Positions 10,588 to 23,044 are shown, counted from the stretch's first letter. The stretch is 64,000 nucleotides of DNA from Citrobacter sp. JGM124 (GCF_018257795.1 NZ_JAERJD010000004.1:1-64000), one strand, 5' to 3'. Translations and numbers: made by a program. Notes: a model not told the origin generated them from the sequence alone.

Positions 10588-12084
10588 ATGGCTCAATCAC
10601 ATTTACTGGCGGAAAGAATTGCTCGCCTCAGTCAGGCACTAGAAAAAGGTCTGTTTGAACGCCAGCATGCCATCCGACTATGTTTGCTCGCGGCGTTAAG
10701 CGGCGAAAGTGTCTTTTTACTCGGCCCACCAGGTATTGCCAAGAGTCTTATTGCCCGGCGTTTGAAATTTGCCTTTCGCGATGCCCGTGCCTTTGAGTAT
10801 CTGATGACTCGTTTTTCAACGCCAGAAGAGGTATTTGGCCCACTCTCTATCCAGGCACTGAAAGATGAAGGACGTTATGAACGTTTAACAGCGGGTTATC
10901 TACCCGAAGCTGAAATTGTTTTTCTGGATGAAATCTGGAAAGCTGGCCCGGCAATTCTCAACACCTTGCTTACCGCAATTAATGAACGGAGTTTCCGAAA
11001 CGGGGCTGGGGAAGAAAAAATCCCAATGCGCCTGCTGGTGGCCGCATCGAATGAATTACCGGAAGCGGACAGCAGCCTTGAAGCATTGTATGACCGAATG
11101 CTGATTCGTTTATGGCTGGATAAGGTGCAGGACAAAAATAACTTCCGTTCCATGTTGGTCAGTACCCAGGATGAAAGCCAAAACCCGGTACCGGATAATC
11201 TACAGATTACCGATGACGAATATTTCAGCTGGCAACAAGAGATAAGCAATGTTCGCCTGCCTGACAGTGTGTTCGATCTTATTTTCTCCTTACGTCAACA
11301 ACTAGAGCTGATACCTGGCTCCCCTTATGTCTCAGATCGGCGCTGGAAAAAGGCAATGCGCCTGTTACAAGCCAGCGCCTTCTTTAACGGGCGGGATACT
11401 GTTCAACCCATTGACCTTATTCTGCTAAAAGACTGTCTCTGGCATGACAAAGCCACAATGTCTATGATGCAGCAACAGCTGGAAATATTGATGACCGGTC
11501 ACGCGTGGCAACAACAGACAATGCTGACAAAACTCGTCAATATCACTCAACATCGCATGCAATTACAGCAGCAAAGTAATGAAAAAGAAGCTCTGACGGT
11601 CAATAAGCAGAGTGGTATGTTTAGCCGTAAGCCTCAGTATCAGCTCCCTGACAGTCTGACTGGGGAAACACTCACTTTGCTACTGCAAAAACCGCTGCGT
11701 CTGCATGATATCGAAGTTATCCATATCACTCTTGCGCGTGAAACGCTGAACCAGTGGCTAGGTAAAGGCGGAGAGATCCGAGGCAAACTCAATGGGATTG
11801 GTTTTGCCCAAACACTCGATATGCATGTGGACAATAGCCTGCATCTCACTCTCCGTGATATCAGTCTGCAAGCAACACGCCTTACACTCCCGGGTCATCT
11901 GCAACAAGGGGTTCCTGAGGTGATTAAGCAGCAACTGGATGTCCTGGATGCCTTGCTGCATCAACAGCATGAAAGTTTTAACCACCAACAAAAATGCCTC
12001 TTTATAGAGAGTGACTGGTTAGCAAAAATTGAAGCCAGCCTGCAAGATGTAACGGTACAACTGCAACAGGCGCGTCAATGCTAA
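10588..12084 (+). CDS. ravA: MoxR-family AAA+ ATPase RavA
   Basis: This is a 498-residue AAA+ ATPase, the same length as E. coli RavA. It has Walker A GPPGIAKS near residue 45, Walker [10 protein letters not shown] near 113, sensor residues ([16 protein letters not shown]) and a C-terminal LARA/triple-helix region. In E. coli it forms hexamers, works with ViaA, binds the lysine decarboxylase LdcI and is linked to respiratory complexes and aminoglycoside sensitivity. The ATG at 10588 matches E. coli; an in-frame ATG 42 nt upstream gives an unrelated tail. It overlaps viaA by 7 nt. Confidence 0.96.
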   Translation: MAQSHLLAERIARLSQALEKGLFERQHAIRLCLLAALSGESVFLLGPPGIAKSLIARRLKFAFRDARAFEYLMTRFSTPEEVFGPLSIQALKDEGRYERLTAGYLPEAEIVFLDEIWKAGPAILNTLLTAINERSFRNGAGEEKIPMRLLVAASNELPEADSSLEALYDRMLIRLWLDKVQDKNNFRSMLVSTQDESQNPVPDNLQITDDEYFSWQQEISNVRLPDSVFDLIFSLRQQLELIPGSPYVSDRRWKKAMRLLQASAFFNGRDTVQPIDLILLKDCLWHDKATMSMMQQQLEILMTGHAWQQQTMLTKLVNITQHRMQLQQQSNEKEALTVNKQSGMFSRKPQYQLPDSLTGETLTLLLQKPLRLHDIEVIHITLARETLNQWLGKGGEIRGKLNGIGFAQTLDMHVDNSLHLTLRDISLQATRLTLPGHLQQGVPEVIKQQLDVLDALLHQQHESFNHQQKCLFIESDWLAKIEASLQDVTVQLQQARQC

Positions 12085-13529
12085 GTATTGAAACACTGGA
12101 TATTCTCTTATCTATTGCTGAAGGGGAACTCATAGAAGGTATTATCGTTGCTTTACTGGCATCCCCTACGCTGACAGTATTCTTTGAAAAATACCCACGC
12201 CTGAAAAAAGCAGTTAGTGAAGACTTACCTCGTTGGCGAGAGCAGCTAAAAAATCGTCTAAAAGAAGGAAAAGTCCCTGAAGTACTGGAACAGGAAGTGC
12301 TGTGTTATCAACAGAGCCAAACCCTGAGTTCTGCCCAGCTGGCAGTAAAATTACCTGAAATTATCGCGTTGCTGGAAAGTCTGAACTCCCCTTTTAGTCC
12401 GGAAGCTAAATCACTCTGTCCCCCATCATCAGGCATGACTCCTGCCTTACATACCTTATTCTTGCAACGCTGGCGTATCAGTCTGGTAGTTCAGGCCACG
12501 CATTTAAACCAACAAATACTGGAAGATGAGCGGGAAACGTTATTAGCAGAAATTCAGAAACGTATGGCGTTAAGTGGCCAACTTGATGCAACCCTGGCAG
12601 AGAACGATACCGGAGCCGGTAAATTATGGGATATGAGTAGTGGTGCCCTGAAATATTCTGACTATCAGCTTATCGTGCAATACGGGGATTTTCTTGCCAG
12701 TCAGCCTGAACTGATCAAACTGGCGGAGCAACTTGGACGTTCACGGGAAGCAAAAGCCATACCACGTGAGCAAGCACCCACTGAGCGCTGGCACACGTTA
12801 GTGCGTGAACCCTCCAGCGTTCCAGAACAGGTGGATGGCTTGCAACTTGGTAACGATATTTTACGCTTGCTACCTACTGAGCTGGCCACATTGGGGATCA
12901 CAGAGCTGGAATATGAATTCTACCGGCGTCTGGTAGAAAAACAGCTACTCAGCTATCGGCTTCATGGGGACTCATGGCGGGAGAAAGTGATTGAACGTCC
13001 GGTTTCACGCCAGGATTTTGATGAGCAACCCCGTGGCCCATTCATTATCTGCGTGGATACTTCTGGTTCTATGGGGGGATTTAACGAGCAGTGTGCTAAA
13101 GCCTTTTGCCTGGCCTTAATGCGTATTGCACTGGCTGATAATCGTCGCTGCTTTATCGAAATGTTTGCCCATGATGTTATTCGGTATGAGGTCAGTGGGC
13201 GAGATGGCCTGGAACAGGCTATTCGCTTTTTAAGCCAGCGTTTTCATGGGGGAACAGATTTAGCCAACTGCTTGCGTTCAGTGATTGAACGCATGAAGGG
13301 CCCTGAGGGCTACGATGCGGATGCCGTGGTGATTTCCGATTTTATCGCCCAGCGTTTGCCAGATGATGTGATTAATACGGTAAAAACACTGCGCCATCAA
13401 CATCAGCACCGATTTCATGCAGTCGCCATGTCAGGGCATGGTAAGCCCGGTATCATGCGTATATTCGATCATATCTGGCATTTTGATACCGGGATTAAAA
13501 GCCGCTTAATCCGCCGTTTTAAACGCTAG
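12078..13529 (+). CDS. viaA: VWA-domain protein ViaA, partner of RavA
   Basis: This is a 483-residue cytoplasmic or membrane-associated protein, the length of E. coli ViaA. A helical N-terminal half is followed by a C-terminal von Willebrand factor A domain with an intact metal-binding motif DTSGS ([13 protein letters not shown], near residue 327), plus downstream GGTD and a conserved Asp in VVISDF. The start overlaps the end of ravA, so translation is coupled. ViaA stimulates RavA ATPase activity in E. coli. Confidence 0.96.
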   Translation: MLSIETLDILLSIAEGELIEGIIVALLASPTLTVFFEKYPRLKKAVSEDLPRWREQLKNRLKEGKVPEVLEQEVLCYQQSQTLSSAQLAVKLPEIIALLESLNSPFSPEAKSLCPPSSGMTPALHTLFLQRWRISLVVQATHLNQQILEDERETLLAEIQKRMALSGQLDATLAENDTGAGKLWDMSSGALKYSDYQLIVQYGDFLASQPELIKLAEQLGRSREAKAIPREQAPTERWHTLVREPSSVPEQVDGLQLGNDILRLLPTELATLGITELEYEFYRRLVEKQLLSYRLHGDSWREKVIERPVSRQDFDEQPRGPFIICVDTSGSMGGFNEQCAKAFCLALMRIALADNRRCFIEMFAHDVIRYEVSGRDGLEQAIRFLSQRFHGGTDLANCLRSVIERMKGPEGYDADAVVISDFIAQRLPDDVINTVKTLRHQHQHRFHAVAMSGHGKPGIMRIFDHIWHFDTGIKSRLIRRFKR

Positions 13530-13620
13530 ATTAAAGCAGCCATATAAACTTACCCCAACTATCGTTCTCAGCACACAGATATATGTTACGAACGACAGAA
13601 CATGATATTTATTCAACGCA

Positions 13621-14277
13621 TTAATTTACTTCAATAGCACCACAATTATAAATAAAATCAGGGACCCTTGCAGAGAAGTTATGCATTAAAAGACTCACGG
13701 CGGAAAGGTCACCATACAGACTGGATGAGTGTGGGATTCTCACTACATCAACAGGAAAAGAGTCACCCAGAAAGTTTACTGCCGCATCCTGAATATCATT
13801 AAAAGTAGATACCCCGCTATTATCAAATGTATTTGAATTAGAATTTAATGCTTCAGAAACTTCTTTTAAATCTTTAATGACTTCATAATAGCTCACAAGC
13901 TCTTTAATATATAAATCTCGGTGCTGAGTATTTATATCACTGGCTAATTCACCATGAACATCCACACAGCCCTCATTCTTAATAACAAAGAAAAGACCTC
14001 GTTTTTCAATTAATTCATTCTGAAGTTGTCGTAAATACTCCCCCATTTTAATTTTTAATTCTTCCAACTGACTAATACTGTCTGTCATTTCCATTTCATA
14101 TAATATATTTAAAACAGACTGCTTTTGATATCGTCCCATCAAGTGATAAGCGGTTAGTTCTGTAACGAAAGAGTCATTATGCTGTGTTTCATCATCAAGA
14201 TCCAGTACCAGACTATCGAGTGATATCTGCCTGGATGTCATGTTGTGAGAAGAAAAATCTGAACCTATTTCACTCAT
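13621..14277 (-). CDS. Hypothetical protein, not recognised
   Basis: This 218-residue ORF has a strong RBS (AAGGAG, 7 nt before the ATG) and sits between viaA and asnA, which are adjacent in E. coli. I recognise no family. There is no signal peptide or membrane segment. Residues ~55-95 look helical and amphipathic (repeated charged/hydrophobic pattern around ILYEMEMTDSISQLEEL) and could form a coiled coil. The middle is rich in Asn/Ser (NSNSNTFDNSG). The protein is acidic and is flanked by very AT-rich DNA, suggesting horizontal acquisition. A secreted or structural helical protein is conceivable, but nothing in the sequence proves a function. Confidence 0.65.
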   Translation of the reverse strand: MSEIGSDFSSHNMTSRQISLDSLVLDLDDETQHNDSFVTELTAYHLMGRYQKQSVLNILYEMEMTDSISQLEELKIKMGEYLRQLQNELIEKRGLFFVIKNEGCVDVHGELASDINTQHRDLYIKELVSYYEVIKDLKEVSEALNSNSNTFDNSGVSTFNDIQDAAVNFLGDSFPVDVVRIPHSSSLYGDLSAVSLLMHNFSARVPDFIYNCGAIEVN

Positions 14278-14646
14278 GATAAACTCCTTTTTTCGATAAA
14301 AAGCAACTCTAATTGATATGTACTATTATTAATGAAATCAATCAGGGTGAAATAAAATTAATTTACTTCACCTGTGTTATACATTGTGATAAATAGTCAG
14401 CAAAAAATATATGCTGAAAAACATCCTATATTAAGGGAATGAAATAATAAATTAAAAATCGCTTTTTATCACATAGAAAAATAATGGGGTGGAAGTAAAC
14501 AACTTAGTCAATCATATATAAAAATCTAATAAGTTGAAAAAAGAATTGGTCTGATAGGGAGTAATTTATCTGTATGAGAATAATAATATAATTAGTTCTT
14601 TTGGAAATTAATTGAATTAAATATTATTAAACCCATTATTTAATAT
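14278..14646. other. AT-rich intergenic region, no gene seen
   Basis: About 370 bp between the start of the orphan gene and the asnA terminator, with some 60-base lines holding only 8-12 G/C. I see no credible coding sequence. It must contain the promoter of the orphan gene and would be a likely target for H-NS-type silencing, an inference from composition only. Confidence 0.6.
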
Positions 14647-14684
14647 AAAAACCCGGTATCATTTCTGGCGTTTGATACCGGGTT
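14647..14684 (-). terminator. Rho-independent terminator of asnA
   Basis: A 12-bp perfect stem (AACCCGGTATCA at 14650-14661 with TGATACCGGGTT at 14673-14684) and an 11-nt loop, followed on the minus strand by a T-rich tract. It lies 26 bp beyond the asnA stop. Confidence 0.87.
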
Positions 14685-14709
14685 AGATTACGGGCAGGAA
14701 CTGGCTGTT

Positions 14710-15702
14710 TTACAACAATTCGCTCACTTGTGTCTTAATTTGAGTTGGCCATACACCACACTGAACTAAACCAATATGTGGCAATTGTAATAACAACATG
14801 GTTAAACGAGACTGACCAATCCCACCACCAATAGTCTGCGGCATTTCACCTTTAAGCAAAGACTGATGCCATTCAAGCTTCAGGCGATCTTCATCATTAG
14901 TCAGTGCTAACTGACGTTTAAGTGCCTCTGCATCCACGCGGATCCCCATAGATGACAGCTCAAAAGCGTCTTCCAGAACGGGGTTCCACACTAAAATATC
15001 ACCGTTCAAACCAGCAAAACCCGGCTCAGTCGTTGTTGACCAGTCATCATAATCAGGGGCACGTACATCGTGACGTTTACCGTCTCCCAATGCTCCCCCT
15101 ATTCCCATAAGAAATACAGCGCCTAACTCTTTTGCGATAGCACGTTCACGCCCTTTAGCATCCAGGTCGGGGTAACGCTGCTGTAGTGTTTCACTGTGAA
15201 CAAAATGGATATTCTCTGGCAAAAATGGCGTCAGTCCTGTTTCCTTGGCCACCTCAGTTTCGGTCGCTTTAATTGCAGCCCAAATGCTTTCAACGGTTTT
15301 ATGCAGTGTGCCTAAATGACGTTCCCCATCCCCCATTACGCGTTCCCAGTCCCACTGATCAACATAGACAGAGTGAATAGGTGACAGACGATCTTCATCA
15401 GGGCGTAAGGCTTTCATATGCGTGTAAAGCCCTTCGCCCGCACTAAAGTCATGCTGGCCGAGTGTTTTCCTTTTCCATTTTGCCAGTGAATGTACGACCT
15501 CAAACTGAGCATCAGGAATCGCTTTAACTCTGACCTGTACTGCCTTTTCGCTTCCGGACAGATTATCTTGTGTGCCATCACCTAAGCGGCTAAGAATCGG
15601 GGCCTGAACTTCAATCAGCCCCAGTTTCTCTTCCAGCTGACGAGAGAAGAAGGCTTTAACAAAACTAATCTGGCGTTGTTTAGCGATGTAGGCAGTTTTC
15701 AT
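14710..15702 (-). CDS. asnA: Aspartate-ammonia ligase (asparagine synthetase A)
   Basis: AsnA makes asparagine from aspartate, ammonia and ATP. The 330-residue product (same as E. coli) is related to class II aminoacyl-tRNA synthetases, with conserved blocks [29 protein letters not shown] and the C-terminal GGGIGQSRL, which matches the ATP-binding motif 3 region. The ATG at 15702 beginning [14 protein letters not shown] matches E. coli; an upstream in-frame ATG is rejected. It is divergent from its regulator asnC. Confidence 0.97.
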   Translation of the reverse strand: MKTAYIAKQRQISFVKAFFSRQLEEKLGLIEVQAPILSRLGDGTQDNLSGSEKAVQVRVKAIPDAQFEVVHSLAKWKRKTLGQHDFSAGEGLYTHMKALRPDEDRLSPIHSVYVDQWDWERVMGDGERHLGTLHKTVESIWAAIKATETEVAKETGLTPFLPENIHFVHSETLQQRYPDLDAKGRERAIAKELGAVFLMGIGGALGDGKRHDVRAPDYDDWSTTTEPGFAGLNGDILVWNPVLEDAFELSSMGIRVDAEALKRQLALTNDEDRLKLEWHQSLLKGEMPQTIGGGIGQSRLTMLLLQLPHIGLVQCGVWPTQIKTQVSELL

Positions 15703-15857
15703 GATCTTTCTCTTTATTGTGTTGTCCCTGTAAATCATTAAGCAACAAAACTGAGAGTAAATTCAATAATCAACAATTAAAAAGGCCACCTTCTTTTTAA
15801 TTCAATAAAAAAAGGGTATAAAAAATGATAAACCAATATCTTTCATAGGAAAAAACA

Positions 15858-16316
15858 ATGAATAATTATCAAATCGATAATCTTGATCGCGGGATACTTG
15901 AAGCATTAATGGAAAATGCACGCACTGCATACGCTGAGTTAGCAAAACAGTTTGAAGTCAGCCCTGGTACTATTCATGTACGTGTAGAGAAGATGAAACA
16001 GGCTGGGATCATCACCGGGGCTCGGATTGATATCAGCCCTAAACAGCTTGGTTATGATGTTTGCTGCTTTATCGGCATCATATTAAAAAGTGCCAAAGAC
16101 TACCCTTCAGCCCTGGCAAAACTGGAGAGTCTCGACGAGGTAACAGAAGCCTATTACACCACAGGCCACTATAGTATTTTCATTAAAGTGATGTGCCGTT
16201 CGATTGATGCACTACAGCAAGTACTTATCAACAAGATCCAAACAATTGATGAAATTCAGTCCACTGAAACATTGATCTCGCTGCAAAACCCGATCATGCG
16301 TACCATACGTCCTTAA
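15858..16316 (+). CDS. asnC: Transcriptional regulator AsnC (Lrp/AsnC family)
   Basis: This 152-residue regulator (E. coli 152) activates asnA when asparagine is low. It has an N-terminal winged helix-turn-helix (LDRGILEALMENARTAYAEL, then VSPGTIHVRVEKMKQAG) and a C-terminal RAM ligand-binding domain. RBS AGGAA precedes the ATG. The 155-bp divergent region between asnA and asnC holds both promoters. Confidence 0.96.
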   Translation: MNNYQIDNLDRGILEALMENARTAYAELAKQFEVSPGTIHVRVEKMKQAGIITGARIDISPKQLGYDVCCFIGIILKSAKDYPSALAKLESLDEVTEAYYTTGHYSIFIKVMCRSIDALQQVLINKIQTIDEIQSTETLISLQNPIMRTIRP

Positions 16317-16337
16317 ACATTATATTTAATACCCATA

Positions 16338-16346
16338 TTATCCACA
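16338..16346 (+). promoter_or_regulatory. DnaA box upstream of mioC
   Basis: TTATCCACA is a perfect consensus DnaA box located 60 bp before the mioC ATG. In E. coli the mioC promoter carries such a box and is repressed by DnaA. A possible -10 TACAAT follows at 16372-16377. Confidence 0.85.
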
Positions 16347-16405
16347 GGTAGATCCCTGCTCATTCACAGCGTACAATGTGCGACGATCTAAAAAGGTGGG
16401 GTACC

Positions 16406-16855
16406 ATGGTGGATATAACTCTGATTAGCGGCAGTACGCTCGGTAGTGCTGAATATGTGGCAGAACATCTGGCAGAAAAGCTGGAAGAGGCAGGATTCAG
16501 TACCACGACGCTGCATGGGCCACAACTGGAAGATCTTCCTGATGAAGGTTTATGGCTGGTGGTCTCTTCAACCCACGGTGCCGGGGATCTACCGGATAAC
16601 CTTTTACCTTTATATACCGCAATCCTTGAGAAAAAACCGGATCTGAGTCGTGTTCAGTACGGGGCAATAGGGATTGGCAGTAAAGAATACGACACCTTCT
16701 GTGGGGCGATCGAAAAAATAGATCAACTTTTCACAGGATCCGGGGCGGTACGACTGGGGGAAATCGAGAAAATTAACGTACTCGATCATGACATTCCTGA
16801 AGATCCGGCCGAGATTTGGCTTGATTCCTGGAAAAAATTACTCCCTTTTGTGTAA
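16406..16855 (+). CDS. mioC: Flavodoxin-like protein MioC
   Basis: This is a 149-residue FMN-binding flavodoxin-fold protein. The phosphate-binding loop SGSTLGSAEYVAE near residue 8 and the FMN loops SSTHGAGDLPDN and GSKEYDTFCGA are visible. The E. coli protein was reported to support biotin synthase; its transcription runs toward oriC. The ATG at 16406 follows AGGTGGGG and matches E. coli; an in-frame ATG 30 nt upstream is less likely. Confidence 0.95.
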   Translation: MVDITLISGSTLGSAEYVAEHLAEKLEEAGFSTTTLHGPQLEDLPDEGLWLVVSSTHGAGDLPDNLLPLYTAILEKKPDLSRVQYGAIGIGSKEYDTFCGAIEKIDQLFTGSGAVRLGEIEKINVLDHDIPEDPAEIWLDSWKKLLPFV

Positions 16856-16871
16856 AGATCGAGCATTTAAA

Positions 16872-17116
16872 TGTGGATAACTACACTTAAAACCTTGTAG
16901 TAACCCGTAGTTATCCAAGGTATAACACCTGCTCACTTTCTGCTCTGTGTATAAGTATGCACTTTGATCCCAGCTTATACGCTCCAGGATCACCAGTCAT
17001 TCACAGTAAATGATCCTTAATATCCTTTTGATCTAAAAGCGGTAAAAAGGGTTATCCACAGAAGCTGTCGATCCTAATAAGAGATCATAATAAGAGATCT
17101 TTAAATAAAAAAGATC
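16872..17116. other. oriC: Chromosomal replication origin oriC
   Basis: The mioC-mnmG gap contains every landmark of the E. coli origin. DnaA boxes are R4 (TGTGGATAA, 16872-16880), R3-like (TTATCCAAG, 16911-16919), R2 (TGTGTATAA, 16946-16954) and R1 (TTATCCACA, 17052-17060). Three 13-mers of the unwinding element lie at 17074-17086, 17087-17099 and 17104-17116 (minus strand GATCTCTTATTAG, GATCTCTTATTAT, GATCTTTTTTATT). A candidate IHF site is at 17021-17033. About ten GATC (Dam/SeqA) sites fall in or beside the region. From R4 to the last 13-mer is 245 bp, the E. coli minimal length. The unwinding element is on the mnmG side. Confidence 0.97.
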
Positions 17117-17224
17117 TTCTTTTAATTAGCGATGATCCCACCACTTCCTCCTGGGACTAAAGTTGAGTAGAATCCTCAGCCCGGGCAGTTATAATCCTCA
17201 TCGCAAAATCGCGAGGCAGTTACC

Positions 17225-19114
17225 ATGTTTTATCAAGATCCTTTTGACGTCATCATTATCGGCGGGGGTCATGCAGGCACAGAAGCGGCAATGGCTGCCG
17301 CTCGTATGGGTCAACAGACCCTGCTTCTGACACACAATATCGACACACTGGGGCAGATGTCCTGCAATCCGGCTATTGGTGGTATTGGCAAAGGACACTT
17401 GGTCAAAGAAGTGGATGCACTCGGTGGCTTAATGGCTCAGGCTATCGATCATGCAGGCATTCAGTTTAGGATACTAAACGCCAGCAAAGGCCCTGCTGTA
17501 AGAGCCACTCGCGCTCAGGCTGACAGAGTCCTTTATCGTCAGGCGGTACGCACAGCCCTTGAGAATCAGCCTAACTTAATGATCTTCCAGCAAGCTGTTG
17601 AAGATCTTATCGTTGAGAACGATAAAGTGACCGGCGTAGTCACTCAAATGGGGCTAAAATTTCGTGCCAAAGCAGTGGTACTGACCGTAGGAACATTCCT
17701 CGATGGTAAGATCCACATTGGCCTGGATAACTACAGCGGTGGTAGAGCGGGAGATCCTCCGTCGATCCCGTTATCTCGCCGTTTACGGGATTTACCTCTG
17801 CGTGTCAGTCGGTTAAAAACAGGTACACCACCGCGTATTGATGCCAGAACCATTGACTTCAGTGTGCTAGCCCAGCAACACGGTGATGAACAATTACCTG
17901 TATTCTCGTTTATGGGAGATGTCAGTCAGCATCCAAGGCAAATACCTTGCTACATTACTCATACCAACGAAAATACACATGAGGTTATCCGTAATAACCT
18001 CGATCGCAGCCCGATGTATGCCGGCGTTATTGAAGGTATCGGCCCACGTTATTGCCCTTCAATCGAAGATAAAGTCATGCGGTTTGCCGACCGTAATGCG
18101 CATCAGATCTTCCTTGAGCCAGAAGGTTTAACCAGCAACGAAATTTATCCAAATGGTATCTCTACCAGCTTACCTTTTGATGTCCAAATGCAGATTGTAC
18201 GATCGATGAAAGGCATGGAAAATGCACGGATCGTTCGTCCGGGCTATGCCATTGAATATGATTTTTTCGATCCGCGAGATCTGAAACCAACGCTGGAAAG
18301 TAAGCTCATTCAGGGACTGTTTTTTGCTGGCCAAATTAATGGTACTACGGGCTATGAAGAAGCCGGTGCTCAAGGCTTACTGGCGGGGCTTAATGCAGCC
18401 CGTTGTGCTGATGAGAAAGAAGGCTGGTCCCCACGTCGTGATCAAGCTTATCTCGGGGTTCTGGTTGATGATCTTTGTACTTTGGGTACCAAAGAACCCT
18501 ACCGCATGTTTACCTCGCGTGCAGAATACCGCCTGATGCTACGTGAAGATAATGCTGATTTGCGCTTAACGGAAGTTGGTCGAGAATTAGGTCTGGTAAG
18601 CGATGAACGTTGGGCGCGCTTTAACGCTAAACTTGAGATGATTGAACAAGAGCGCCAGCGCCTGAAAGATATTTGGTTGCATCCGCAGTCTGAGGGCATT
18701 GCTGAAGTGAATGTCCAGCTCAGTGCTCCACTGTCTCGCGAAGCCAATGGTGAAGAACTGTTGCGCCGCCCTGAAATGACTTATGAAACGATGGTTAAGC
18801 TGCCTGTGTTTGCTCCGGGGCTCCTTGATGCTCAGGCCGCAGAGCAAGTTGAGATTCAGATAAAGTATGAAGGCTACATTGCCCGTCAACAAGAGGAGAT
18901 CGAGAGGCAACAACGTAATGAGAACACCTTGTTACCTGAAACTCTCGATTATCGACAAGTTAATGGTTTGTCTAATGAAGTCATCGCGAAGCTGAATGAT
19001 CACAAACCCGTTTCTATTGGGCAGGCATCGCGCATTTCTGGTATTACGCCAGCCGCTATTTCGATTTTACTGATCTGGTTGAAAAAGCAAGGATTACTGC
19101 GCCGTAGTGCATAA
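17225..19114 (+). CDS. mnmG: tRNA uridine 5-carboxymethylaminomethyl modification enzyme MnmG (GidA)
   Basis: With MnmE, MnmG installs the cmnm5 group on the wobble uridine of certain tRNAs. The 629-residue product equals E. coli in length. The FAD Rossmann motif [13 protein letters not shown] is near residue 10, the conserved block [13 protein letters not shown] near 46, and [17 protein letters not shown] near 370. It is the first gene after oriC; transcription from its promoter next to the unwinding element can aid origin opening. Confidence 0.97.
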   Translation: MFYQDPFDVIIIGGGHAGTEAAMAAARMGQQTLLLTHNIDTLGQMSCNPAIGGIGKGHLVKEVDALGGLMAQAIDHAGIQFRILNASKGPAVRATRAQADRVLYRQAVRTALENQPNLMIFQQAVEDLIVENDKVTGVVTQMGLKFRAKAVVLTVGTFLDGKIHIGLDNYSGGRAGDPPSIPLSRRLRDLPLRVSRLKTGTPPRIDARTIDFSVLAQQHGDEQLPVFSFMGDVSQHPRQIPCYITHTNENTHEVIRNNLDRSPMYAGVIEGIGPRYCPSIEDKVMRFADRNAHQIFLEPEGLTSNEIYPNGISTSLPFDVQMQIVRSMKGMENARIVRPGYAIEYDFFDPRDLKPTLESKLIQGLFFAGQINGTTGYEEAGAQGLLAGLNAARCADEKEGWSPRRDQAYLGVLVDDLCTLGTKEPYRMFTSRAEYRLMLREDNADLRLTEVGRELGLVSDERWARFNAKLEMIEQERQRLKDIWLHPQSEGIAEVNVQLSAPLSREANGEELLRRPEMTYETMVKLPVFAPGLLDAQAAEQVEIQIKYEGYIARQQEEIERQQRNENTLLPETLDYRQVNGLSNEVIAKLNDHKPVSIGQASRISGITPAAISILLIWLKKQGLLRRSA

Positions 19115-19189
19115 ATGATCATTGATAACCCTTATTTATTGACCGGATCGTTATCCTTAAAAATACAATAAGGTTCGTCGTCAGTCTCA

Positions 19190-19213
19190 GGCCAGGGTTT
19201 CCTGGCCTTTTTT
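19190..19213 (+). terminator. Terminator between mnmG and rsmG
   Basis: A 7-bp GC-rich stem GGCCAGG/CCTGGCC with loop GTTT is followed by six T. It ends only 14 bp before the rsmG GTG start, so it may act as a partial terminator or attenuator between the two genes, and its stem could also limit access to the rsmG RBS. Confidence 0.8.
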
Positions 19214-19227
19214 AATAGGTTTTAACT

Positions 19228-19851
19228 GTGCTGAACAAATTATCTCGCTTACTGAATGATGAAGGTATTACGCTCTCTGAGCATCAACAACAACAACTGG
19301 TCGATTATGTCGCGTTGCTCCATAAGTGGAATAAAGCTTATAACTTAACGTCGGTACGTGACCCGGAAGAGATGCTGGTACGCCACATTATTGACAGCAT
19401 TGTGGTGGCTCCTTATTTGGAGGGGCGTCGATTTATTGATGTTGGCACCGGGCCTGGCTTACCTGGTATTCCCCTTGCCATAGTGTGTCCAGATGCTCAT
19501 TTTACTTTACTGGATAGCCTGGGTAAGCGAGTGCGCTTTCTGCGTCAAGTGAAGCATGAACTGAAACTGGATAATGTGACACCTGTACAGAGCCGTGTAG
19601 AAGCGTTCTCAGCAGAGCCACCTTTTGACGGTGTCATTAGCCGTGCATTTGCCTCACTTACTGACATGGTTAACTGGTGTCAGCACTTGCCTGCTGAATC
19701 CGGACGTTTCTATGCATTAAAGGGGGTTCGTCCAGATGACGAAATTTCTGTATTACCTGCGGGATTTGTTGTTGAAGACATTGTCAGATTGACGGTAAAA
19801 AATTTGGAAGGTGAGCGCCATTTAGTGCGTATAAAATCTGTCAAATATTAA
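19228..19851 (+). CDS. rsmG: 16S rRNA (guanine527-N7) methyltransferase RsmG (GidB)
   Basis: RsmG methylates G527 of 16S rRNA using S-adenosylmethionine; loss gives low-level streptomycin resistance in other species. The product has 207 residues (E. coli 207). The SAM-binding motif [16 protein letters not shown] is near residue 70, followed by [15 protein letters not shown]. The start codon is GTG, as in E. coli. Confidence 0.96.
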   Translation: MLNKLSRLLNDEGITLSEHQQQQLVDYVALLHKWNKAYNLTSVRDPEEMLVRHIIDSIVVAPYLEGRRFIDVGTGPGLPGIPLAIVCPDAHFTLLDSLGKRVRFLRQVKHELKLDNVTPVQSRVEAFSAEPPFDGVISRAFASLTDMVNWCQHLPAESGRFYALKGVRPDDEISVLPAGFVVEDIVRLTVKNLEGERHLVRIKSVKY

Positions 19852-20348
19852 TCCGTATCAAAGAATCATGTGATTAACCCTGATTTTAGTACGTTAACAA
19901 AAAAGCCGGGTAATATGAATAACTGTCATATTAATTCACAATAAATTAACTTTTTCATTAACAAACAAGAATGATTATCAAATAGTTTCTTTGGTTATCA
20001 TTTCAGTTTAAAATATAAACATCCTAAAAATGAGCAAAACACAGATTAATGCGATCTTGAAACATTGATGGGAATGTCAAATAAAGGTTTCTTGACGTAT
20101 TAGGACTGTTTTAACAAGATTTAATTAATTAATCTATATTAATCAGTTTGTTATCTTTGCTTCATTACGTTTCAACAAAAATGTTGATAGTACTGAAATA
20201 CGGGATTTGTGATCAAATGCACACTTTATAGTGAGTGATTTTCACCCATTTTATCGTTATCAGGTCGTTTGAGTGGCGTATTAAAAGTTATAAAAATGCC
20301 CCGTAGAAAAATATTTAAATATTTGTTCATGTTTTCGCTACTTATTGT
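19852..20348. other. AT-rich intergenic region before the atp operon
   Basis: About 500 bp with no plausible coding sequence. Composition is strongly A/T, including stretches such as TTTAATTAATTAATC. A long spacer between rsmG and atpI is also found in E. coli. I see no convincing terminator for rsmG here. Confidence 0.6.
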
Positions 20349-20376
20349 TTGAAATCACGGGGCCGAACCGTATAAT
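20349..20376 (+). promoter_or_regulatory. atp operon promoter
   Basis: TTGAAA (20349-20354), a 16-bp spacer and a perfect TATAAT (20371-20376) lie 93 bp before the atpI start, the expected place for the main promoter of the nine-gene operon. Confidence 0.75.
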
Positions 20377-20468
20377 TTGCTCGCTTTTCGAGGCTTGACT
20401 CTCACTAGCAAAGGCTGTCTTATTACGACACGCAACCTTCTTCGAAGGAGCCGGGAGTAGATAAACTC

Positions 20469-21676
<1,208 letters not shown>

Positions 21677-21703
21677 TTTTACTAACTAGTACGTTTTAAC
21701 TGA

Positions 21704-21978
<275 letters not shown>

Positions 21979-22025
21979 TAAATTTAAGCAATATCAAACG
22001 TTAACTAATAAAGAGGCATTGTGCT

Positions 22026-22496
22026 GTGAATCTTAACGCAACAATCCTCGGCCAGGCCATCGCGTTTGTCCTGTTTGTTCTGTTCTGTATGAAGTATGTA
22101 TGGCCGCCGTTAATCGCAGCCATCGAAAAGCGTCAGAAAGAGATTGCTGACGGTCTTTCTTCTGCAGAACGTGCTAAAAAGGACCTTGACCTTGCACAGG
22201 CCAACGCGACCGACCAGCTGAAACAAGCTAAAGCGGAAGCTCAGGTGATTATTGAACAGGCAAATAAACGCCGTGCTCAGATCATTGATGAAGCGAAAAC
22301 TGAAGCAGAGCAGGAACGGACTAAAATCGTTGAACAGGCTCAGGCAGAAATCGATGCGGAGCGTTCACGCGCTCGTGAAGAACTGCGTAAGCAAGTGGCT
22401 CTGCTGGCTTTAGCCGGTGCCGAGAAGATAATCGAACGTTCCGTAGATGAAGCTGCTAACAGCGACATCGTCGATAAACTGGTCGCTGAACTGTAA
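22026..22496 (+). CDS. atpF: ATP synthase Fo subunit b
   Basis: Subunit b is the peripheral stalk, a dimer anchored by one N-terminal helix ([19 protein letters not shown]) with a long charged coiled coil from about residue 35 to 125. The product has 156 residues, as in E. coli, and also starts with GTG. Confidence 0.96.
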   Translation: MNLNATILGQAIAFVLFVLFCMKYVWPPLIAAIEKRQKEIADGLSSAERAKKDLDLAQANATDQLKQAKAEAQVIIEQANKRRAQIIDEAKTEAEQERTKIVEQAQAEIDAERSRAREELRKQVALLALAGAEKIIERSVDEAANSDIVDKLVAEL

Positions 22497-22510
22497 GGAG
22501 GGAGGGGCCG

Positions 22511-23044
22511 ATGTCTGAATTTGTTACTGTAGCTCGCCCCTACGCCAAAGCAGCTTTTGACTTTGCCGTCGAACACAACAGCGTAGAAAGCTGGCAGCGT
22601 ATGCTGGCTTTTGCCGCCGAAGTTGCAGAAAATGAGCAGATGACAGAGCTCCTGTCTGGTGCTTTAGCACCGGAAACGCTCTCTGAGTCGTTTATCGCTA
22701 TCTGTGGTGAGCAACTGGATGCCAATGGACAGAACCTGATAAAGGTGATGGCCGAAAATGGACGTCTTAAGGTGCTACCTGATGTTCTGAAGCAGTTTAT
22801 TCAACTGCGTGCGGCTCTTGAAGCCATGGTCGAAGTCGAAGTGACTTCTGCCAGTGCGTTGAGTGATACACAGCTTTCGAAGATCAGCGCTGCGATGGAA
22901 AAACGTCTGTCACGCAAAGTGAAGCTGAATTGCAATATTGATAAGTCTGTAATGGCAGGTGTTGTCATCCGTGCGGGTGACATGGTTATTGATGGTAGCG
23001 TACGCGGCCGTCTTGATCGTCTGGCAGACGTCTTGCAGTCTTAA
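22511..23044 (+). CDS. atpH: ATP synthase F1 subunit delta
   Basis: Subunit delta joins the peripheral stalk to the top of F1. The product has 177 residues. An N-terminal helical bundle starting [16 protein letters not shown] and the C-terminal signature [22 protein letters not shown] are present. A strong AGGAGG-type RBS lies just upstream, 14 bp after atpF. Confidence 0.96.
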   Translation: MSEFVTVARPYAKAAFDFAVEHNSVESWQRMLAFAAEVAENEQMTELLSGALAPETLSESFIAICGEQLDANGQNLIKVMAENGRLKVLPDVLKQFIQLRAALEAMVEVEVTSASALSDTQLSKISAAMEKRLSRKVKLNCNIDKSVMAGVVIRAGDMVIDGSVRGRLDRLADVLQS

